Below are positions 31,991 through 40,302 of a stretch of 46,584 nucleotides of DNA, piece after piece. This DNA comes from Candidatus Thermofonsia Clade 1 bacterium. Lineage in GTDB: Bacteria > Chloroflexota > Anaerolineae > Aggregatilineales > UBA2796. The stretch spans positions 1 through 46,584 of the forward strand of contig PGTK01000012.1 in assembly GCA_002794705.1 (NCBI GenBank), in the 5' to 3' direction. The notes below the pieces were generated by a model. The model did not search any database and was not told where the DNA came from. It saw only the letters and a list, made by a program, of their open reading frames with translations. Position numbers and translations under genes: made by a program. Position 1 is the stretch's first letter; the number at the start of each line of letters is the position of its first letter.

Positions 31991-33034
31991 ATGAAATATT
32001 TCGGTGTCTCTGACTATGTGCATGGGAGCGCAGAGGGGATCGGTGTGCTGGTTGCCAACCTTGGCACGCCCGATGCGCCTACGCCGCCCGCCTTACACCG
32101 CTATCTACGCCAATTCTTTGACGATCCGCGAGTCTTTGAGTTTCCGCGCCTGACGTGGTGGCTGCTGACCCGCGCCATCATCCTGAACAGGCGTCCGCGC
32201 CGCTCAGCAGCGCTCTATGCCCAAATTTGGACAGAGCAAGGCTCACCTCTGCTGATCCACTCACAAGCAATTGCCAATGGACTCCAAACGCGCCTACAAG
32301 CGCACAGCGCACAGCCGATTAAAGTGGCGTTGGGAATGCGCTATGGCAACCCGTCTATCCCCTATGCGCTCAGAGAGCTACATGCCGCGAACGTGCGCCG
32401 TCTGCTCGTCTTGCCGCTTTTCCCGCAGTATTCCGCCACGACGGTCGCCTCAGTCTTCGATGCAGTCACGCAGGAATTGCGGCGGTGGCGCTGGCTGCCG
32501 GAAGTGCGCTTCATCACAAGCTACCACGATCACGCGGGCTACATCGCAGCGCTTGCCCAGAGCATCCGTGAGGCGTGGCAGCAACACGGTCAGAGCGAAA
32601 AGTTGGTCTTTTCCTTTCACGGCATTCCCAAGCGCTACTTCACAGGCGGCGACCCATACTACTGCTTCTGCCACAAGACGGCGCGCCTTGTAGCCGAGTC
32701 GCTTGGCTTGCCCGAAGAGCGCTATGTTGTCGCTTTCCAGTCGCTGTTCGGGCGCGAGGAGTGGCTCAGACCGTACACAAGCGATACGCTTGAGGAACTC
32801 GCCAAGAGCGGCGTGCAAAGCGTAGATGTGATCTGCCCCGGCTTTGCCGCCGATTGCCTTGAGACCCTTGAGGAAATTGATGGCGAAAATCGAGAGGTGT
32901 TCCTAGAGGCGGGCGGCAAGGCATATCACTACATCCCTGCCCTGAACGCTACGCCGCTCCATCTGCAGGCCCTGACCGATCTCGCTCTGAAGCACCTACA
33001 CGGCTGGCTGCAGCCACAGATCGCCTCCGCTTGA
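31991..33034 (+). CDS. hemH: Ferrochelatase
   Basis: The 347-residue enzyme inserts Fe(II) into protoporphyrin IX (or coproporphyrin III in Gram-positive-type pathways). Motifs are VLVANLGTPDAPTPPALHRYLRQFFDD, YAQIWTEQGSPLL, ALGMRYGNPSI, VLPLFPQYSATT, FSFHGIPKRY with the metal-site His, FQSLFGREEWLRPYT and CPGFAADCLETLEEID with the catalytic Glu. The segment YYCFCHKTARL contains two Cys where most relatives have one or none, and a further Cys lies in the CPGF block. A 2Fe-2S site is not evident. No other haem genes adjoin. The start at 31991 gives a normal N-terminus. Confidence 0.95.
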   Translation: MKYFGVSDYVHGSAEGIGVLVANLGTPDAPTPPALHRYLRQFFDDPRVFEFPRLTWWLLTRAIILNRRPRRSAALYAQIWTEQGSPLLIHSQAIANGLQTRLQAHSAQPIKVALGMRYGNPSIPYALRELHAANVRRLLVLPLFPQYSATTVASVFDAVTQELRRWRWLPEVRFITSYHDHAGYIAALAQSIREAWQQHGQSEKLVFSFHGIPKRYFTGGDPYYCFCHKTARLVAESLGLPEERYVVAFQSLFGREEWLRPYTSDTLEELAKSGVQSVDVICPGFAADCLETLEEIDGENREVFLEAGGKAYHYIPALNATPLHLQALTDLALKHLHGWLQPQIASA

Positions 33035-33036
33035 GC

Positions 33037-33063
33037 AAAAGGGGTCGGCGGCTGCCGACCCCT
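33037..33063. terminator. Shared terminator of hemH and the RND gene
   Basis: A 10-bp stem AGGGGTCGGC/GCCGACCCCT (33040-33049 with 33054-33063) lies between the convergent stops. On the minus strand it is followed by a TTTT run (33040-33037), favouring termination of the RND gene. On the plus strand only CTG follows. Confidence 0.7.
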
Positions 33064-33077
33064 CTGCACAAGCCCGT

Positions 33078-36000
33078 CTACTCCGCTCGCTTGCCGCTCA
33101 CGCGCCGCTGCGCGCTCTCCAGCAAGCTGTAGACCACTGGCACAACCAAAAGGGTCAAGAGCGTGCTGCTGAACAAGCCGCCAATCACCACAGTGCCAAG
33201 TTCAGCCGCGATGATCGCGCCTTTGGAGAGTCCGAGCGCAAGCGGCGAGAGCGCCACCATCGTAGCAATCGCCGTCATCAGGATCGGGCGTAAGCGCGTG
33301 CGCCCCGCTTCGATCAGCGCTTCCATTGCATCCATGCCTTTCTCACGCCGATTCAGCTGCACGCGATCCAGCAAGACAATCGCATTGGTCACTACGATAC
33401 CGATCAGCATCAACATGCCGACCAGCGCCGAAATGCCGACCACGCGATCCGTGACTGTGAGCAGGAATGCCGCGCCCACCACTGCCACTGGCAAGCTGAA
33501 CAGGATCGCAAACGGGTAGAGGAACGAGCCGAAGGTGAACAGCATCACAACGTACACGGCAAGCACAGCAATGCCCATGGTGCCGAAGGTCTGGTTGAAG
33601 CCTTCGGTCTGTTGCTGGCTCTGGAAGCCTTCGCTGATGGTGATGCTGGCAGGCAGGTTCGGAATGGCGCGGACGGCCTCAATGGCTTGGCGCGTCACGC
33701 CGAGCGTATCGGCTACCTCTAGCTCAGCTGTGTACTGGACAGCTGAGCGCTGCGCCACGCGCAAATATGACTGCGATGCGCTGCCAACTTGCTGAAGCGA
33801 GCTGGTGATGTTGGTCAAGCCCTTGACGCTGCTGAGCGCCTTGATGATCTCGGCGTCCACAGCGCGCAAGTCCGCTTCATTGCCGCTCGCCACCACCGCG
33901 AAGCCGCCGAAGCCCTGCTCGCTGATCGAAGCACGCGAGACGCGCACATTATCCTCGCCGAAAACCTCGCTCGCCTTCTGCCGAATTTCAGCGGTCAGGG
34001 CGCTGAGCGCCTCGCCCGTCACCTCAACGCCAGCAGTGATAGCTGCGCGTGCGCCGTTCACGCCGCCGCCGCCACCAATGGCCGCTGCGATATCGCCAAA
34101 GCCGCCGCCGCCGCCCACATTGACCAAGTAGCGGCTAATGCCCCGCCCTGAGTCATGGAGTTCCTCAAGATATGCCTCAAACTCGCGCACCAGCAGGTCG
34201 GTCTGGGCGATGGGCGTGTTAGCGGGCATGCGCACGTCAATGGTGATCTGCGGCTCACCGAGCGCGGGCACAAAGGTGGTCGGGCGGGTGGCAAAGAGTG
34301 CTAGACCCACTACAAGCGAGAGCGCTGCGATGCCCAGCACTGCCAGCCGATTCTTGAGCGACCATTGCAACACGGGCACATACAGCCGCGCTAACGCGCC
34401 TTCCTTTTCCTCTGGCACGTCCTGCTTGCGGATGAACATGAAAGCAAGGGCAGGCACAGTCGTGATCGCCACCACGAACGACGCCGCCAATGCATACGTC
34501 ACCGCCAAGCCAAAAGGCAAGAAGAACTCGCCGATGATGCCGCCCGTCAAGCCGATGGGCAGGAAGACCACAACCGTTGTCAAGGTTGCAGCGAAAATGG
34601 CGAGGCTGACATCGCGTGTGCCCTTGATGACCGCATCGCGCGGCGACATATCCTTCTGCAGCTGACGGTAGATGTTCTCCAGCACCACAATCGAGTCGTC
34701 CACCACGCGCCCGATAGCGACCGTCAAGCCGCTCAGCGTCATGATGTTGAGCGTGATGCTGGCAGGGAACAGACGCAGCAGGAAGTCTACTATAGGGCTT
34801 GGCGGCAAATCCTGCAGCAGGCTATTGACCGCGCTTGGCACCCAGTACATCAGCGCAAGCGCCGCTGCAAGTGAAGTGGGGATTGAGACCGCCGCCACAA
34901 GGGTGCTGCGCACGCTGAAGTTCAAGAAAACGAAGATCATCAGCACGGCGCCGATCGCGCCCAAGCTGCCCTCGCGCACCACGCCCTCGATAGACTCGCG
35001 GATGAAGCCCGCCGACTCGAAGACGGTCACGATTTGTAGCTCAGGGTGTTTCGCCTGCACCTCGCGGTAGAGTTCCTCCACGCGATCCGAGACCGCAACC
35101 GTGTTCGCATCTTGCGCCTTGAAAACGATGATGGTCAGGCTCTCGCGCTGATTGGTGCGTGTGACGTTGCGCGTGGGCGTGAAGTCCTGCGTGCGGGCTT
35201 GCACAGCAGGCGGCAAGGCGGCAAGGGTCTCTGGGCTGAGCATCTGGATCGTGGCGCTGCTCAGCTCATCGAAGAAGTTGGGATCACGCGCCGCGACGTA
35301 GTTCAGAGCATCGGCTGAGAGCGAGGCGATCAGCGCTGCGCCGCCTTGTGGCGTAGCGGCAATTGCGTTCAAAAAGGCGGCTGCGCTCAGACCGAACGGC
35401 TTTTTGAGCAGATCGTCGGCTTGCTGCAGCGTGACGCCCGGCACGTTCTGCCAAGCGGCTGCCAGCGCAGGCGCATTGGGATCATCTGGTATGGTCTCTT
35501 GGGCGGCGCCGTTGTTCAAAGCGGCTGCGGCTGCCTTGCTCGGATCGGCAAGGATCGCCTCCAGATCGGCGCGCAACGTCGCGTCGCTCAGTCCGCTGAT
35601 GAAGCCCTCGGGCAGGGCGGCAAGCGCCTGTGCCGACATCAAGCGCAGCACCTCAGGTGCAAGGTCTTGGGCAAAAGTCGGCTCTAGGCTCAGCAGGACG
35701 CGCACAGCCTCAGGCGAGAGCGCATCCACAAGGCGCACGGCAAAGCTGCGCAGCTCAGCGGGAGTCTCAGCGACCACGGCGTTGAGGGTGGCTGCCGCAC
35801 TGCCTTTGATCTTAGCCAGATCAGCGAGGCTGCGTACGCTGCTAAAGCCGCTCTGACCGCGCAGCTGCGCCCACGCGCCGTGATACAAGACCGAATCGGC
35901 AATGGCTCTGAGGGCAGGTTCGCTCAATTCGGCGCTAAAATTCGGGACTTCAGCGCGCCAATAGGCGAGAATCTCAGGCGTGAGCGCCCGCAAATAGGTG

Positions 36001-37205
36001 ATGCCGTTCGCCACGTTCGCCACACGATCCAGCGCCTCTGCCAAACTGAGCAGCTTGCCATCACGATCTCTCAGCGTGAGTAGATCGGCAGCAGTGCGCA
36101 GCTGCGCCCTGATCCCAAAGCGTTGCTCAAGGAGCGTCCCAACAGGGTTGGGCAGCGGAATCGGCACAGCTGTCAGCCAGCTGGGCGGCAGACTGGGCAC
36201 ATTGCGCACGGGCGTAGTTTGCGCGCCACTCTCCTCAGCGGGCTGTGCCACGGGCGTGCTCGGCGCTCCAACGCCGCCATTGCCCGTCTCTTCGGCACGG
36301 TGCTGCAGAGCGCGGCGCGCCGCTTCGGTCACCTCAGGCGGAATTTGTTGACCGCCGCCCAGCTGCACATTGGCAATGCCTGCTGTCTCTCTCAGCTTGG
36401 CGATCAGCTCAGTTTCAACGATCTCGCGCAGCTGTTCAGGCGTGATTTCGGGCGACGTGCTGGAGACGCTTGAGGTGATGACTGGGATATCGCTCAGGTT
36501 GAAGTTGATAATGCGCGGGACGTTAGCGCCTTGCCCTTCGGTCACAATGCGCCATGCAGCAGGCAAGCGCACAGGCTCAACGGGCGCGCTCACGCCGCTG
36601 ACCGCGCCGCTGACACGCGCCGCCGCCAACTGATCGCGCGCTAGCAAGTCGAGCTGATCGGCAAAGCGCAGATCGAGTGCGAAAGCCGCCTCTAGCACCT
36701 CAGGCGCCATCGCCAACAGATGACGGCTCTCAAAGTGCTTGAACATGCTGGGCGCCTTGCTCAGCACCTTGGTCATGATCTCAGGCGTGAGATCGGCGGT
36801 TGTCTCTAAGCCCACAGGCACGCCATCAGCAATGACCTGCTCAATGGCGGCTTGCAGCTGCTCGCGCAGGCGCGCCGTGCGGACGCCGTAATCATTGCGT
36901 ACGATTAAAAATGAGACAGGCGCCGCCGTAGTGGACTCCAAGCCCTCAGGGATGACGCCCTCAATAGCGGCAAAAGCCTGCTCTAGCGGAATAGTGACTA
37001 GATCGCGCAAATCCTCGCTGCTGGCGCCCGGTCGGAGCGTCACCACGAAGGTTTGCGGGAACTCGATGTTAGGCAGGAACTCTTGGTTGAGTTGGACGCC
37101 TGCAATCATGCCCAGCACAAGCGCTGCAACTGTCACAAGGATGGTGATCCCCCTGAAGCGCAGTGAAAGGCGCGTGATGGCAGTGAAAAACGACCTCAGC
37201 AGCAT
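33078..37205 (-). CDS. HAE1/AcrB-type RND efflux permease with enlarged periplasmic loop
   Basis: The 1375-residue pump is about 330 residues longer than AcrB. Transmembrane features are intact: the first helix ITILVTVAALVLGMIAG, the central TM block with GLTVAIGRVVDDSIVVLENIYR (containing the paired Asp of the proton relay), and the C-terminal GMLMLIGIVVTNAIVLLDRVQLNRR. The second helix begins near residue 745 instead of about 340, so roughly 400 residues are added to the first periplasmic loop. This insert has four alignable helical units starting at about 139, 408, 496 and 629 (LTPEIMTKVLSKAPSMF, LTPEILAYWRAEVPNF, LSPEAVRVLLSLEPTF, LSADALNYVAARDPNF). GAGGG seven bases before the ATG at 37205 and a near-ideal promoter upstream fix the start. 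No HlyD adaptor adjoins. The substrate is unknown. Confidence 0.9.
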   Translation of the reverse strand: MLLRSFFTAITRLSLRFRGITILVTVAALVLGMIAGVQLNQEFLPNIEFPQTFVVTLRPGASSEDLRDLVTIPLEQAFAAIEGVIPEGLESTTAAPVSFLIVRNDYGVRTARLREQLQAAIEQVIADGVPVGLETTADLTPEIMTKVLSKAPSMFKHFESRHLLAMAPEVLEAAFALDLRFADQLDLLARDQLAAARVSGAVSGVSAPVEPVRLPAAWRIVTEGQGANVPRIINFNLSDIPVITSSVSSTSPEITPEQLREIVETELIAKLRETAGIANVQLGGGQQIPPEVTEAARRALQHRAEETGNGGVGAPSTPVAQPAEESGAQTTPVRNVPSLPPSWLTAVPIPLPNPVGTLLEQRFGIRAQLRTAADLLTLRDRDGKLLSLAEALDRVANVANGITYLRALTPEILAYWRAEVPNFSAELSEPALRAIADSVLYHGAWAQLRGQSGFSSVRSLADLAKIKGSAAATLNAVVAETPAELRSFAVRLVDALSPEAVRVLLSLEPTFAQDLAPEVLRLMSAQALAALPEGFISGLSDATLRADLEAILADPSKAAAAALNNGAAQETIPDDPNAPALAAAWQNVPGVTLQQADDLLKKPFGLSAAAFLNAIAATPQGGAALIASLSADALNYVAARDPNFFDELSSATIQMLSPETLAALPPAVQARTQDFTPTRNVTRTNQRESLTIIVFKAQDANTVAVSDRVEELYREVQAKHPELQIVTVFESAGFIRESIEGVVREGSLGAIGAVLMIFVFLNFSVRSTLVAAVSIPTSLAAALALMYWVPSAVNSLLQDLPPSPIVDFLLRLFPASITLNIMTLSGLTVAIGRVVDDSIVVLENIYRQLQKDMSPRDAVIKGTRDVSLAIFAATLTTVVVFLPIGLTGGIIGEFFLPFGLAVTYALAASFVVAITTVPALAFMFIRKQDVPEEKEGALARLYVPVLQWSLKNRLAVLGIAALSLVVGLALFATRPTTFVPALGEPQITIDVRMPANTPIAQTDLLVREFEAYLEELHDSGRGISRYLVNVGGGGGFGDIAAAIGGGGGVNGARAAITAGVEVTGEALSALTAEIRQKASEVFGEDNVRVSRASISEQGFGGFAVVASGNEADLRAVDAEIIKALSSVKGLTNITSSLQQVGSASQSYLRVAQRSAVQYTAELEVADTLGVTRQAIEAVRAIPNLPASITISEGFQSQQQTEGFNQTFGTMGIAVLAVYVVMLFTFGSFLYPFAILFSLPVAVVGAAFLLTVTDRVVGISALVGMLMLIGIVVTNAIVLLDRVQLNRREKGMDAMEALIEAGRTRLRPILMTAIATMVALSPLALGLSKGAIIAAELGTVVIGGLFSSTLLTLLVVPVVYSLLESAQRRVSGKRAE

Positions 37206-37286
37206 AGGGAAGCCCTCACGGAGACACTTAGGTTTATAGCACGGGAAAGCCCTGCTATTCCAGCAGAGCTTCTCACGCTGAGTCAA

Positions 37287-37316
37287 ATTGTAGAGGCAAA
37301 GCTAGGCTTGTGTCAA
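37287..37316 (-). promoter_or_regulatory. Near-consensus sigma-70 promoter for the RND gene
   Basis: On the minus strand, TTGACA (37316-37311) and TACAAT (37292-37287) are spaced by 18 bases. This is one of the strongest promoters in the window, so the pump is probably well expressed without special induction. The start is predicted about 75 bases before the ATG at 37205. Confidence 0.75.
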
Positions 37317-37365
37317 CTATCACAAATAGGCGAACAGTCACATAGATGTCTGATAGCAAGCAGTA

Positions 37366-37385
37366 AGGCGGACTCGCGTCCGCCT
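37366..37385 (-). terminator. Hairpin after the peptide-type binding protein gene
   Basis: AGGCGGAC and GTCCGCCT flank a TCGC loop, 37 bases after the minus-strand stop at 37423. On the minus strand it is followed by TTACTGCTTGCT, a weak T-run, so it may be a modest terminator or a 3' stabilising hairpin. Confidence 0.5.
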
Positions 37386-37422
37386 CACAAGGTTATCTCA
37401 ATTTGGGAGGGCGATCAGGCGC

Positions 37423-39180
37423 TTAGCGCTGCCTGGGCGCCAAGGTGCCGTCCATCAGCCACAGCACAATGTAGCTATCCTGCCCGAAGGCATTGATGTA
37501 GAGCGGATCATCGGGCGGCGGTACGCTCTCGAAGGCATCCGTCAAGAGCGGCGTGTTGCCCAAGCGCTCCACCAACGGGACAATCGGCAGCAGCTTATTG
37601 AAGCTGACAGCCAACTTGGTCACTGCCTCGCGCTGCGGACCGAAGTCAATGCCTGCGCCAGAGGCGGCGATCAGCGCTGCAAAGTCGTACTCCACGCCGT
37701 CTACCGTCTGCACCAGCGGGATGCTGGCGCCCTTTTCATCCGGCAGCTTACCGACGGTGTTAGTGATGTACATGTTGCGATAGGCATAAAACGGATGCGG
37801 GTTCGGGAAGCCCCACAGCAGGATGCTCATATCGAAGTTGCCGGCTTTCACGTCTGCCACTTGCTGCGGACGCGGCGTGCCGCGCACTGTGGTGCGAATG
37901 CCGAACTCGGTCAGCTGCTCAGCTACGTTCTCGCCGGCCGGCACCCAGTCAGTGAAGTCAGAGGGCACCAGAAGCTCCACCTCAAAGGGCTGACCGTCTT
38001 TCGTCCAGACGCCGCCGCTCTTGGTGTAGCCCGCCTCTTGCATCAGCTGGGCAGCCAACTCAGGATTGTGGTCATAGGTGTTGAACGTGGCGATCACATC
38101 CTGCGGAATCCAGTTTGGCACGGCGCTATCGCTAATGCCGACCATGAACTTGGCAGGATTGCCGCTCAAATCGCCATAGGAGACGGCGCCGACCTCATCG
38201 CGGTTGATGGCATAGGCAATGGCATGGCGCACGCGCACATCTTGGAAGGCGGGCACCTTCTCATAGTTGAAGAACAAGCCCGGACCAGAGTACGTGGGCG
38301 AGCGCAAGATCGTAAAGCCCGCCTCGATCAGAGCGCGCTCAGTTGCCTGCGGGAAGAAATAGGTGCCGTAGTAAATCTCACGGGCGAGGAAGAGCGGCGT
38401 CACTGCCTCAGTCTCACCGTTATACAGCACAACTTTGTTGAACTTGGCATCTTTGAAGATGCTGAATTCGTTGCGGCGCAGCGTGAGCTGGGAGTCGGTC
38501 ACGTCTGCCAGATCGAGCGTGTACGGACCGCTGCTGAGCATCTTCTCTGGGCGATAGTCGTTGATCTCAGCTACGAGCGCATCCCACTCCGCCTTGTCGG
38601 CGCCAGCACGATCCTTACCCGCCGCAAGGAACGCCTCAACTTTCTCAGCAATAGCGCCATAAGTGCCAGCTGCACGGATGCGCGTGCGCAGGATCAGGCG
38701 CTCTACCAATGTGGAGGGATTCTTCAGCTTGAACTCGACGGTCAGTTCATCGCGCTGCGAGACGGTATCCACGTAGGTGAAATCGGCAAAGTTGCGCAGC
38801 CGACCAATAGCATAAGTCACTACCACGTCGCGGGCGGTTACAGGGCTGCCGTCGCTCCAGCGGGCACCGCTCTTCAGGCGCACAACGTATGTGTCGTTAC
38901 CCTCAAAGCCCCACGACTCAGCCAGCAGTCCGCGATAGGTATCCTCTGCCCAGACGAACATCGCCATGGAAGGCTCAAGCAGGTCTTGGTAGATGCCGAG
39001 CGCGAGACCATCTGGCACAAAAGTGTTCAAGTGACCCTTCGGCGGCACGCTGTAGGGCCAGCCGCCATAGAAAGTGTCAGGTTCCACGGCTTGCGCGCCC
39101 TGATTCGGGACGCTAAAGCCCGCCAACATGAGTGCCACAAGGATTACAGCGACACTCAAACGGTTGAAAAAGCGCTTCAT
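37423..39180 (-). CDS. Solute-binding family 5 protein (OppA/DppA-like)
   Basis: The 585-residue extracytoplasmic protein has a signal peptide (LSVAVILVALMLAGFSVPNQGAQA). SBP_bac_5 blocks follow: GLLAESWGFEGNDTYVVRLKSGARWSDGSPVTARDVVVTY, VEFKLKNPST, ALIEAGFTILRSP, VRVRHAIAYAINRDEVG, AAQLMQEAGYTKSGGVWTKDGQPF and MSILLWGFPNPHPFYAYRNM. It should bind oligopeptides or another amphiphilic ligand. No permease or ATPase genes for this class lie nearby, so its transporter is elsewhere or shared. AGGAGAG eight bases before the ATG fixes the start. It may be co-transcribed with the 58-residue membrane protein encoded 33 bases upstream. Confidence 0.92.
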   Translation of the reverse strand: MKRFFNRLSVAVILVALMLAGFSVPNQGAQAVEPDTFYGGWPYSVPPKGHLNTFVPDGLALGIYQDLLEPSMAMFVWAEDTYRGLLAESWGFEGNDTYVVRLKSGARWSDGSPVTARDVVVTYAIGRLRNFADFTYVDTVSQRDELTVEFKLKNPSTLVERLILRTRIRAAGTYGAIAEKVEAFLAAGKDRAGADKAEWDALVAEINDYRPEKMLSSGPYTLDLADVTDSQLTLRRNEFSIFKDAKFNKVVLYNGETEAVTPLFLAREIYYGTYFFPQATERALIEAGFTILRSPTYSGPGLFFNYEKVPAFQDVRVRHAIAYAINRDEVGAVSYGDLSGNPAKFMVGISDSAVPNWIPQDVIATFNTYDHNPELAAQLMQEAGYTKSGGVWTKDGQPFEVELLVPSDFTDWVPAGENVAEQLTEFGIRTTVRGTPRPQQVADVKAGNFDMSILLWGFPNPHPFYAYRNMYITNTVGKLPDEKGASIPLVQTVDGVEYDFAALIAASGAGIDFGPQREAVTKLAVSFNKLLPIVPLVERLGNTPLLTDAFESVPPPDDPLYINAFGQDSYIVLWLMDGTLAPRQR

Positions 39181-39213
39181 TTTGAAAACTCTCCTGAAAA
39201 ATGTTGCAATGGC

Positions 39214-39390
39214 TTATAGGAAACGCGCAATGAGCGCAACCAGCACCATTAGCACAACTCCGATGCACAGGCTCAGCACAGTCACTACGTACTCAGCCGT
39301 ATCGGGCTGCTGCATCATCAATAATATCACCGATCCGACGGCGATCAACATGCCCAAGCGAAAGTAGGCTTGCAAAGCGCTCTGATTCAT
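39214..39390 (-). CDS. Small two-helix membrane protein (58 aa)
   Basis: The ATG at 39390 opens MNQSALQAYFRLGMLIAVG, with two membrane helices (LIAVGSVILLMM and VVTVLSLCIGVVLMVLVALIARFL) joined by a short QQPDTAEY loop. The longer frame to 39474 would run backward through a strong terminator, so the 58-residue form is preferred. The gene starts 14 bases after that terminator's T-run and 33 bases before the peptide-type binding protein. It is therefore either served by terminator read-through or by a promoter hidden in the hairpin region. No family is recognised. Confidence 0.6.
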   Translation of the reverse strand: MNQSALQAYFRLGMLIAVGSVILLMMQQPDTAEYVVTVLSLCIGVVLMVLVALIARFL

Positions 39391-39403
39391 TGGCAATTTC
39401 CAC

Positions 39404-39442
39404 AAAAAACACAAGCGTGGCATGAACTTTACCACGCTTGTG
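39404..39442 (-). terminator. Strong terminator between the small genes, minus strand
   Basis: CACAAGCGTGG (39410-39420) and CCACGCTTGTG (39432-39442) form an 11-bp stem with an 11-base loop. On the minus strand six T residues follow (39409-39404). It ends the transcript of the 84-residue gene at 39501-39755. Confidence 0.85.
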
Positions 39443-39500
39443 CCAAAAAGCGAAAAGCGCCCGACACACAGCACAGAAGCAGACCGTTTCGGGCTAGGCG

Positions 39501-39755
39501 CTACGAGGCAAGGTTGCGCACTGAGTTGCGTTGCACAAATTCGTAGAGCGCTGAGAGCGTGTCAATGTCATGCTCAAGGGCAAAGCTCTCATGGTAGCGC
39601 TGCCAGACCTCTTCAATATCCGTGGTGGCTGCCGCCGCTAGATAGTGAAGATAGTTCGCATTCGCCTGCTCGATCAGGTCTCTAATCATGCTGTCATAGC
39701 CGTCTGAGCGTTCGTTGAGGCGATTGAAAAAGTTAAGTCCGGGCAAGATGGACAT
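39501..39755 (-). CDS. Hypothetical soluble helical protein (84 aa)
   Basis: The 84-residue protein starts MSILPGLNFFNRLNERSDGY and is mostly helical and acidic (MIRDLIEQANANYLHYLAAA, EEVWQRYHESFALEHDID). It has no signal or membrane segment. A TATAAT -10 lies about 50 bases upstream and AGGAGG is 13 bases before the ATG, a rather long spacing. The stop is followed by a strong terminator, so it is a monocistronic small gene. No family is recognised. Confidence 0.65.
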   Translation of the reverse strand: MSILPGLNFFNRLNERSDGYDSMIRDLIEQANANYLHYLAAAATTDIEEVWQRYHESFALEHDIDTLSALYEFVQRNSVRNLAS

Positions 39756-39799
39756 TGAATGCGTTGCGCCTCCTGCTTTGGTAGTCGTTTTGCACTAGG

Positions 39800-39808
39800 A
39801 TTATAACA
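39800..39808 (-). promoter_or_regulatory. Extended -10 for the 84-residue gene
   Basis: On the minus strand TGT-TATAAT (39808-39800) is a consensus extended -10; no good -35 is seen. The gap 39756-39863 holds no gene. Confidence 0.55.
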
Positions 39809-39863
39809 CATTTTGGCAGCCGAGTCTCACAGATGAATCACAGCCTCCTTCGCGGGCTTGACG

Positions 39864-40280
39864 CTACTCGCCACGACTGCTCAGGCACTGGGCAATCACG
39901 ATCAACTGCGTATTCACACCATCTTCGGCATAGCCCACAATCTTGCCAACGGCACTGATGTTGTAGTAAAACGAGCGCTCAGGCTCTTTCTCCAGGGCGC
40001 GTAGCCGCTCCCCAATCTGCCGATTGAACCATAGCTCGATGTCGCGTGGGTCGCCGGGCACGAAATACGTTGTCACGCTCTGCCCCAGACCGTTCGGGGT
40101 CAGAAAGTTATAGGTTTGGCGGACAATCCGCGCCTCAGGATGCACGGGAACGCGCCATTGCAGCACTTCCACGCACAACCGATCGAGGGTTATGGTTGTC
40201 GCCGCAATGCAAGCGAAGACGAGCGGCACAATAAAGATGCAGCCCATGCCTTTGCGCTTGCGGTTGATGATATCGTCCAT
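39864..40280 (-). CDS. Hypothetical single-helix membrane protein (138 aa)
   Basis: The 138-residue protein has a basic start (DDIINRKRKGMG), one membrane helix (CIFIVPLVFACIAATTITL) and an extracytoplasmic domain of about 100 residues (RIVRQTYNFLTPNGLGQSVTTYFVPGD; DIELWFNRQIGERL; YYNISAVGKIVGYAEDG). The domain is of the small alpha/beta type seen in many Chloroflexota hypothetical proteins. It lies 22 bases downstream of the propeller lipoprotein gene and is probably in the same transcript. Function is unknown. Confidence 0.7.
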   Translation of the reverse strand: MDDIINRKRKGMGCIFIVPLVFACIAATTITLDRLCVEVLQWRVPVHPEARIVRQTYNFLTPNGLGQSVTTYFVPGDPRDIELWFNRQIGERLRALEKEPERSFYYNISAVGKIVGYAEDGVNTQLIVIAQCLSSRGE

Positions 40281-40302
40281 AATTCAGTATGTCCTGACTC
40301 AC

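Noticed and set aside
37795..39219. 474-codon plus-strand open frame opposite the peptide-type binding protein
   Set aside because: It lies wholly antisense to a clear SBP family gene, shows no domain, and follows from GC-rich codon bias; the composition is low in hydrophobic order.
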